Origin: Desulfotignum sp.
Lineage (GTDB): Bacteria; Desulfobacterota; Desulfobacteria; Desulfobacterales; Desulfobacteraceae
Assembly: GCA_018399285.1 (NCBI GenBank)
Contig: JAGYOW010000016.1
Location: 1-64,000 of the forward strand
Direction: 5' to 3'
Length of the DNA: 64,000 bases
Shown here in pieces: positions 58,717-64,000 of the stretch (positions are counted from its first letter, which is position 1; every line of letters starts with the position of its first letter). A model generated the notes under the pieces. It saw only the letters and a list, made by a program, of their open reading frames with translations. It had not been told where the DNA came from and made no database searches. Position numbers and translations under genes: made by a program.

Positions 58717-58732
58717 GCAAGGAATATTAATG

Positions 58733-58750
58733 AATGAATTAATATTCATT
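58733..58750. promoter_or_regulatory. Putative TetR operator, copy 1 (aldolase side)
   Basis: AATGAATTAATATTCATT is an 18-bp near-palindrome with 7-bp arms, identical to the copy at 58900. It lies 91-108 bp upstream of the aldolase start. It resembles the TGAATGA/TCATTCA half-sites described for TetR-type FadR regulators of fatty-acid degradation. Confidence 0.7.
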
Positions 58751-58870
58751 TGAAGAAACACGGGTCATTTTTTGTTTTGCCATTGAGCTGGAATCTAAGT
58801 TTAAATATAACTATTTGTAAAAAAAGATAAAAAATCAAAAGCTTTTTAATATTCTTCTGTGAATCCTTTC

Positions 58871-58900
58871 TTGACATTTGCAAACAACTGTTGTTAGATA
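58871..58900 (+). promoter_or_regulatory. Promoter of the tetR-type gene
   Basis: TTGACA (58871-58876) with TAGATA (58895-58900) at 18 bp, or TTAGAT at 17 bp. The operator copy 2 begins at the last base of the -10, so repressor binding would block the start site, as in autoregulated TetR genes. Confidence 0.68.
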
Positions 58901-58917
58901 ATGAATTAATATTCATT
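58900..58917. promoter_or_regulatory. Putative TetR operator, copy 2 (autoregulatory)
   Basis: Exact second copy of AATGAATTAATATTCATT, 24 bp before the chosen tetR start codon and directly downstream of the -10 hexamer. Identity over all 18 bp (19 with the next T) between two sites 167 bp apart is unlikely by chance. Confidence 0.75.
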
Positions 58918-58940
58918 TTAGAACCAGATGCGAGGTGGGT

Positions 58941-59525
58941 TTGCAGAAAAACAAATCAGAGAAATATCTCAATATTCTCAACAGTGCCGGGGCGGTGTTT
59001 GCAAAATACGGGTTCTACAAGGCCACCATCTCCCAGATTGCATCCCGGGCCGGCGTGGCGGACGGTACACTGTATCTGTATTTTAAAAACAAAGATGATA
59101 TTTTATATCAGTATATCAGTTATAAAACCAGCATTGTGTTTGAAAAAATGAATGATGCCGTGGCCGCCGGAAAAACGGCGGAGGAAAAACTCAGAAACCT
59201 GATTCGCTGTCATTTGCAGGAATTCCAGAGCGACCGGCATATGGCGGTCATTTTTCAATCCGAGGTCCGGTATCTGCGGGATATTCAATCCCAGATCAAA
59301 GACATTTCAAAGATGTATCTGGACTTGTTGTCCGACATCATCGAACAGGGACAAATCGAAGGTTCCATCCGCCAGGATCTGTTTGTGGGCCTGGTAAAAA
59401 GGTTTATCCTGGGTGCCGTGGAAGGGGTGATCTCCACCTGGGTGTCCGCCGGGAGCCGTTATGATCTGGTGGCCATGGCAGACCCTCTGGTGGATTTGTA
59501 TCTGAATGGCGTGAAAGAAGAATAA
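58941..59525 (+). CDS. TetR/AcrR family transcriptional regulator
   Basis: This 194-residue repressor has an N-terminal helix-turn-helix, FAKYGFYKATISQIASRAGV followed by ADGTLYLYFKNKDDIL, typical of TetR. The C-terminal ligand domain resembles the YsiA/FadR group that binds long-chain acyl-CoA. TTG 58941 follows GAGGTGG at good spacing; GTG 58935 would overlap that site. Divergence from aldolase, two operators and the following Etf module suggest it controls acyl-CoA or related carbon metabolism. Confidence 0.85.
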   Translation: MQKNKSEKYLNILNSAGAVFAKYGFYKATISQIASRAGVADGTLYLYFKNKDDILYQYISYKTSIVFEKMNDAVAAGKTAEEKLRNLIRCHLQEFQSDRHMAVIFQSEVRYLRDIQSQIKDISKMYLDLLSDIIEQGQIEGSIRQDLFVGLVKRFILGAVEGVISTWVSAGSRYDLVAMADPLVDLYLNGVKEE

Positions 59526-59585
59526 ATGCCATACAGTGTATAAACGGCAGCTATTTTTTAAATGGATTTGAATTCGGGATTTTGC

Positions 59586-59614
59586 TTGACGGGAATCGTC
59601 ATCTTTATTAAAGC
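59586..59614 (+). promoter_or_regulatory. Weak promoter candidate for the Fe-S oxidoreductase gene
   Basis: TTGACG (59586-59591) is followed after 17 bp by TAAAGC in the 141-bp gap after tetR. The -10 is poor. I see no copy of the 18-bp operator here, so co-transcription with tetR is also possible. Confidence 0.3.
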
Positions 59615-59666
59615 TCAGTGAGTTTAAATTCATAATCAGCTAAGAATTTTTTGGAGGAAACAGTAT

Positions 59667-61716
59667 ATGACTTCAATTATCGGTCCGGCAAGTTATCAAT
59701 TTTTCGGGATTTTCCCGGCAGCCATTCTGTCTTTCATTCTGCCTGTGGTGGGGATAGGCCTGTTCGCTTACATCATGGCCCGGCGCCTGGCCCCCCTGGT
59801 CCGGGCCGCTCCGGATTACCGGATGGACCGCATAGGCCAGCGGATCATCCGGCTGATCACCATCTGGCTGGGACAGATCAGACAACCCCGGTACATGCTG
59901 GCAGGGGTGCTGCACATTGTTATCTTTGCCGGTTTTCTGATTTTATCCATCCGGTCCACGTCCCTGGTGATCATCGGTCTTTCCGATGGATTTGTCCTGC
60001 CTGGGTTCGGGGGCTGGCTGGGAGATGTGTATAATTTCCTGAAAGATTATGCCGCCACCTTTGTGCTGATCGCCTGTATTGTGGCGGGTATCCGCCGGGG
60101 AATCTTCAAACCTGCCAGGTATGCGGTGCCGGAAAAATACGGCAAGGACCATACCGCAGAGGCTGTATTTGTTTTGGGCATCATCGGTACCCTGATGATT
60201 TCTGAAAGCCTGTTTGAAGCGTCTGAACTGGCCTTTGCCTATCAGCAGACCGGGGAATGGCATTTTGTGGCGCCCTTGTCTTTGGTGTGGCTCTTCACGC
60301 ACATGCTGACCGGCGCATCCCTGAATTTTCTTCAGGGGCTTCATATCTTTTCCTATTTCCTGCATGACCTGACTTTTTCTTTTCCTGTACTTTCTGCCTC
60401 TGGGCAAACACTTTCACGTGATCACACCGATCTTCCAGTAATGTTTTCATGCGTCTGGACAAAGGAAAAATCAAAACCGGTCGAATACAGGGTCTCCGAC
60501 GAACAACTGGATGATCTGGAATCTTTCGGCGTCAAAAAACTGGAGGATTTCACCTGGAAACATATGCTGGATTTTTATTCGTGTGCCGACTGCGGCCGGT
60601 GTTCCGACCAGTGTCCGGCCAATGCCGTGGGACGGCCTTTGTCCCCGCGCTTTATCACCATCAAGGCCCGGGATCTGATTTTCAAAATTATCCGTTGTCG
60701 GTGAAATCTATAAAGCAAAATGCTGGTGGAAGACATCTGTACAGAAGATGAAATCTGGTCCTGCACCACCTGCGGGGCGTGTGAGGAAGAATGTCCTCTG
60801 GCCATTGAATACATCAACAAGATTGTGGATCTCAGGCGCGGCATGGTGGATGAAGGCCTGGTGCCCCAGTCTCTGCAAAAACCCTTGAAAGCCCTGGAAA
60901 AACGGTAATCTTACGGCAAGATGGAGAAAAAACGGGCGGACTGGGCCCTGGAAAAGAGTTCAGAAGGCGGAGTATCCATCAAGGATCTGACCAAGGAATC
61001 AGCGATACCTCTATTTGTGGACAGCATCATCCTATGATGACAATATCCAGGAAATCGCTTGGCGCACCGCCATGATTCTGAACGGGCCGGGGTGGATTCC
61101 GGGATCCTGGGCAAGAATAAAAAAAAGACAGCGGCAACGAAGGTGCTCCGGTTCGGTGAGGAGATGCTGTATCAGGATTTGAAAGCGCAGAACTTTCCGA
61201 AGCGTCCTTGGCCACGGGGGTCAAACAGATTGTCACAGCCGACCCCCACGCGTACAACGCTGAGAAAATGATTATACCGGTCTGCCGCCGGTGCAGCATA
61301 TCAGTCAGGTGGTGGCGGAAAAGATCACCGCAGGACATTCGTCCCCTCAAACCCTGCCTGCATCCGGAAAAACTTATGTGTATCACGATCCCTGTTACCT
61401 GGGACGGCACAACGGTATATGAGGATCCCCGCCAGGCCCTGGATGCTATTGACGGCTTGACCCAGGTGGAAATGGAAAGAGCCGGGATCGGTCTTTCTGT
61501 TGCGGCGGTGGCGGGCTCATGCTGTTTTATGAGCCGGAAGAGGAAACCCGCATGGGGGTTCTGCGGGTGAACATGGCGGAAGCCGGTGCCAACGTCATTG
61601 TGACGGCCTGCCCCTTCTGTCTGGTGAATATCAGGATGCCATCAAGGTCGCCGGCAAGGAAGTAGAAATGGAAGCCCTGGATTTTTGCGGAACTGATTGC
61701 CCGGCATTTAGCATAA
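59667..61716 (+). pseudogene. Membrane Fe-S oxidoreductase (HdrD/EtfD-like), frameshifted
   Basis: The gene encodes a protein of about 680 residues of the Etf-linked heterodisulfide-reductase-related family. Five or six N-terminal NarI-like transmembrane helices (codons 15-245) are followed by two 4Fe-4S motifs, CADCGRCSDQCPA and CTTCGACEEECPL, and two CCG domains (YHDPCYLGRHN, and CPFCLVN near the end). It is expected to pass electrons from EtfBA to menaquinone. As given, the frame is broken repeatedly: an extra T near 60374, a shift near 60440, an extra A near 60474, missing bases near 60687, 60700 and 60712, and several more to 61700. Protein sequence resumes correctly after each. GGAGGAAA precedes the ATG. 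Confidence 0.85.
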
Positions 61717-61738
61717 CGGTTTAAAAAATAACGCAGAC

Positions 61739-61768
61739 GGCAGAACGGTTAAAAACACACGTTCTGCC
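61739..61768 (+). other. Intercistronic hairpin before etfB
   Basis: GGCAGAACG and CGTTCTGCC form a perfect 9-bp stem around a 12-nt loop in the 76-nt gap. No T run follows, so processing or mRNA stability is more likely than termination. Confidence 0.45.
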
Positions 61769-61792
61769 CGCACAAAGTAAAGGAGGTAATAA

Positions 61793-62579
61793 ATGGAGAT
61801 TTTGGTGTGTGTCAAGCGGGTTCCGGATACAGCGGAGAACGAATTTGAACTCAATTCAGCGGGAAGCGATCTGGACCGGGACGACCTGGTTTATTCAGTG
61901 AACGAATGGGATAACTACGCGGTGGAAGAAGCCATTCAGATTGTGGACAATGCGGGCGGGTCTGTCACGGTGGTTACTGTGGGGGATGACGAGTCTGAAG
62001 AGGTGCTGCGCCGGGAAGTAACCATGGGTGCCAACAACGGTGTGCTGCTAAGTGATGCATTTGAAGAAGGATCCGACGGCAAAGGCATTGCCGCCATCCT
62101 CAAGGCGGAAGTCGAGAAAGGCAAATATGATCTGATTCTTACCGGGGCCACCAGGCCGATGAGGGGCCGGCGGTGGGCGGTATGCTGGCAACCATGCTGG
62201 ATTATCCGTATGCGTCGCTGGTGAACAAAGATCGAAGTCAAGGATGATACCTCCATTCATATTGGGCCGGAAATCGAGCGGCAACCAGAAATGAATGAAA
62301 TTCAGCTTCCTGTGTACTATCCATCAGACCGGTATCAATGAACCCAGATATGTGGGGATCGGGGGATCCGTAAAGTGGCCAGTGTGGATGTACCGGTGAA
62401 AGGTGCCGGAGATCTGGGCATCGATCCCGCCACCGTGGGAAAGAACAGGCGCCAAACCCGACGGGTGGATTATTTTTATTGCCGGATCTTGGAGATGGTG
62501 CGGAAATGCTGGAAGGATCCACGGAAGAGATCATTGAAAAACTGATTGAAAAGCTGAGAAAGCCAAAGGAGGACTTTGA
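61793..62579 (+). pseudogene. etfB: Electron transfer flavoprotein beta subunit, frameshifted
   Basis: The first 120 codons read cleanly: MEILVCVKRVPDTAENEFEL, VNEWDNYAVEEAIQIVD, and VTMGANNGVLL. The rest is recovered only by switching frame: ADEGPAVGGMLATMLDYPYA after a shift near 62148, IEVKDDTSIHI after an extra G near 62228, and GAGDLGIDPATVG, DYF and LEGSTEEIIEKLIEK further on. A stop at 62577-62579 gives the expected length of about 260. EtfB binds FAD/AMP with EtfA and takes electrons from acyl-CoA dehydrogenases. AAAGGAGG precedes the ATG. Confidence 0.88.
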
Positions 62580-62581
62580 TC

Positions 62582-63545
62582 ATGACACAGATGTTTGCAT
62601 ATATTCCATTCAAGAACGGGGCTGCGGAAGATGTGGCACTGGAGTATCGGATGCGGCAAAAAATAGACCCGTCTGCTGAAGTGACCGCTGTTGTTGTAGC
62701 AGGCACGGGTGCGGATCTATGGACAAAGTGGCCGATGCCATGACCCGGATTTATAAACAAGTCATTAAAATCGATCATGCGGATCTGGCAATATCCAAAC
62801 ACCCGGAACAGGTCAGAAAAGCGCTGCTGGATGTACTGCCCTTGATGCAATCATTCTGCTGCCCCATGATACGTTTGGTATGGATCTGGCACCGGGGCTG
62901 GCCGTGAAAATGGATTCCGCCTATGGGGCTGATATCGTGGATTTGAAGGTCTGGACGGCAAGATCTGAAAATGATCCGCCAGGAACTGGGTGGGAGCTGT
63001 GTACACCCATGTCACATCCGATGTTCTTCCGGTGCAGTGATCACTGTCCGCCCGGGATCTTTGCACCCACCGAACACCGCCGCCGGCGGCTCTGCGGTGG
63101 ACAAATCCGGTGACGTGAAAGATCTGAACGCCAAAGAAAATTTCTGGAAGTGGTGGTGTGAAGTCGGTGATGTGGATATTACCAAAGCCGATGTTCTGGT
63201 ATCTGTGGGCCGGGGGATCGAAGAGGAAGAAAACATCGAGATTGCCAGGAACTGGCCGATGCCATGGGGGCTGTGGTGTCCTGTTCCCGGCTATCGTGGA
63301 TGCCAAATGGCTGGAAAAAATCCCGCAGGTGGGAACTTCCGGACAGACCGTCAAGCCCAAAGGTATATATGGCCATGGGGATCTCGGATCATTCCAGCAT
63401 CTGGGGGTGTCAAGGCAATCCCTTTATCGTGACAGTGAACAAAAACCCCAGCCCCGATTTTCCAGGTGGCGGATAAATGAGGAATTAATGAAGGAATATT
63501 CTGGAGTTCATGCCTGAACTGACCGAAGCAGTCAAAGCACTTTAG
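62582..63545 (+). pseudogene. etfA: Electron transfer flavoprotein alpha subunit, frameshifted
   Basis: It starts TQMFAYIPFKNGAAEDVALE, two bases after the etfB stop, with AAAGGAGG. Following pieces in changing frames give VDKVADAMTRIYKQVIKI-type sequence, FGMDLAPGLAVKMDSAYGAD, ADVLVSVGRGIEEEENIEIA, the FAD-binding VGTSGQTVKPK, ISG-SFQHLGG, NPFIVTVNKNP and a clean end ELTEAVKAL. Full length would be about 320. At least eight indels separate these. Every conserved FAD-domain segment is still present, so recent damage or sequencing error is likely. Confidence 0.87.
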
Positions 63546-63608
63546 TTCCATCCCGTTCACATCCCGTGTGAATTCGGAATGTGACCGGAAAAATAAAAAG
63601 ACAGATTA

Positions 63609-63655
63609 AGGCCGTGATGGGCGCTCTGTAAGGGGTGCCATCATGGCCTTTTTTT
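63609..63655 (+). terminator. Intrinsic terminator after etfA
   Basis: A 12-bp stem (63609-63620 with 63638-63649, one G-U pair) is followed by a run of seven T. It ends the Fe-S oxidoreductase-etfBA transcript. Confidence 0.85.
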
Positions 63656-63743
63656 GATGTTTTCGGCCGGGCACCCCAGTAAAATGGATTTATGGTTATT
63701 TTAAGTATGTATTGGTTATTAATAATCGATAATGATACTTTTA

Positions 63744-63772
63744 TTGACTATCAGGATTTAAAAGTGTATTTT
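63744..63772 (+). promoter_or_regulatory. Promoter with overlapping inverted repeat upstream of the tupA-like gene
   Basis: TTGACT (63744-63749) and TATTTT (63767-63772) are 17 bp apart. An imperfect inverted repeat with arms AAGTGT and ACACTT overlaps the -10 region, about 63762-63788, and may be an operator. The rest of the 63546-63804 gap shows only the terminator. Confidence 0.45.
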
Positions 63773-63804
63773 TCTAAAAATAACACTTGAATCGGGCGCT
63801 TTGT

Positions 63805-64000
63805 ATGAAACGCCTGTTAAAATTGGTTGTGATGGGGATGATGTTTTGTGTGTTTACTGTTCGGCATGGAGTGAATCCCGGTTCGCACGTTGATGATGGC
63901 CACCACCACCAGCACTGTGGTAATACCGGCCTGCTGGAATACCTGGTGCTGAATTTACCCGGGATACGGGGATTGAGATGTGGTTGTACGGGAACGGGTA
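63805..64000 (+). pseudogene. Tungstate-type ABC transporter substrate-binding protein, partial and frameshifted
   Basis: The gene runs off the window. It begins with a signal-peptide-like MKRLLKLVVMGMMFCVFTV. Then RTLMMATTTST, NTGLLEYLV and EFTRDTGIEM can be read in three different frames, followed by GTG. In that order they match the mature N-terminus of TupA-like tungstate/molybdate-binding proteins (pattern ATTTSTDNTGLLD...F...TGI...GTG). At least two indels are needed within 190 bp. It would feed tungsten or molybdenum to cofactor enzymes. Confidence 0.65.

Noticed and set aside
60370-60480. Programmed ribosomal frameshifting in the Fe-S oxidoreductase gene
   Set aside because: Three shifts within 110 bp and many more downstream, in four unrelated genes, do not fit a programmed event.
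60370-63545. In-frame TGA codons as possible selenocysteine sites, since selA is present
   Set aside because: After each TGA the homologous protein continues in a different frame, so indels rather than recoding explain the stops.
63546-63804. Molybdenum or tungsten cofactor riboswitch before the tupA-like gene
   Set aside because: The AT-rich leader lacks the conserved multi-stem GC-rich structure of that riboswitch.
1-64000. CRISPR arrays, insertion sequences, phage attachment sites
   Set aside because: No regularly spaced repeats, transposase or integrase genes, or terminal inverted repeats were found on reading both strands.

Overview
The window comes from a Gram-negative anaerobic deltaproteobacterium, most likely a sulfate reducer of the Desulfobacteraceae (Desulfobacter or Desulfotignum type). 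I infer this from gene content and protein character: a deltaproteobacterial RNA polymerase, selA, an Etf-linked membrane Fe-S oxidoreductase, an iron-sulfur flavoprotein and a PgpH/PhoH/YbeY cluster. No species can be named from the sequence alone.

Bases 1-28,100 are the transcription/translation block, all on the + strand: tRNA-Trp, secE-nusG-rplKAJL-rpoBC, then, after a consensus sigma70 promoter at 12,019, rpsL-rpsG-tuf and the fused S10/spc/alpha ribosomal operons through rpoA-rplQ. A bidirectional terminator at 28,065 closes it. fusA is absent between rpsG and tuf, and map/adk are absent between secY and infA. The most striking feature is in rpoC: about 100 residues (codons about 574-673) are inserted in the beta-prime subunit and resemble a parvulin (PpiC/SurA-type) rotamase domain without its usual histidines.

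Bases 28,100-41,140 are mostly - strand biosynthetic and housekeeping genes: fmdB-like, hemC, cobA/hemD fusion and moaA (tetrapyrrole plus molybdopterin); gmhA with a translationally coupled deoxyhypusine-synthase-like protein; selA coupled to a TPR protein with a degenerate GGDEF-like N-terminus; ilvN; divergent pyrF; lysC; tsaE-nnr; and an S4 protein. Bases 41,210-43,190 are visibly more AT-rich and hold a NYN/OST-HTH protein, a remnant of the GTPase RsgA, a membrane protein and a 318-bp gene-poor stretch. This looks like an acquired or decaying patch.

Bases 43,180-57,250 hold an iron-sulfur flavoprotein, an AI-2E family permease, uvrB, uvrC, a five-domain S1 protein, a HAD hydrolase, pdxJ, the ybeY-pgpH-phoH cluster, and cvpA-mazG. 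Bases 57,350-63,550 hold a class II aldolase divergent from a TetR-family regulator, then a membrane Fe-S oxidoreductase and etfBA, a module that typically passes electrons from acyl-CoA dehydrogenation to quinone. Two exact copies of an 18-bp near-palindrome in the aldolase/tetR gap are the likely TetR operators.

From about 60,370 to the right edge every gene (Fe-S oxidoreductase, etfB, etfA and the start of a tungstate-type ABC substrate-binding protein) carries several small indels, while the first 60 kb show almost none. Many lie in short homopolymers, so sequencing or assembly error is the simplest explanation.
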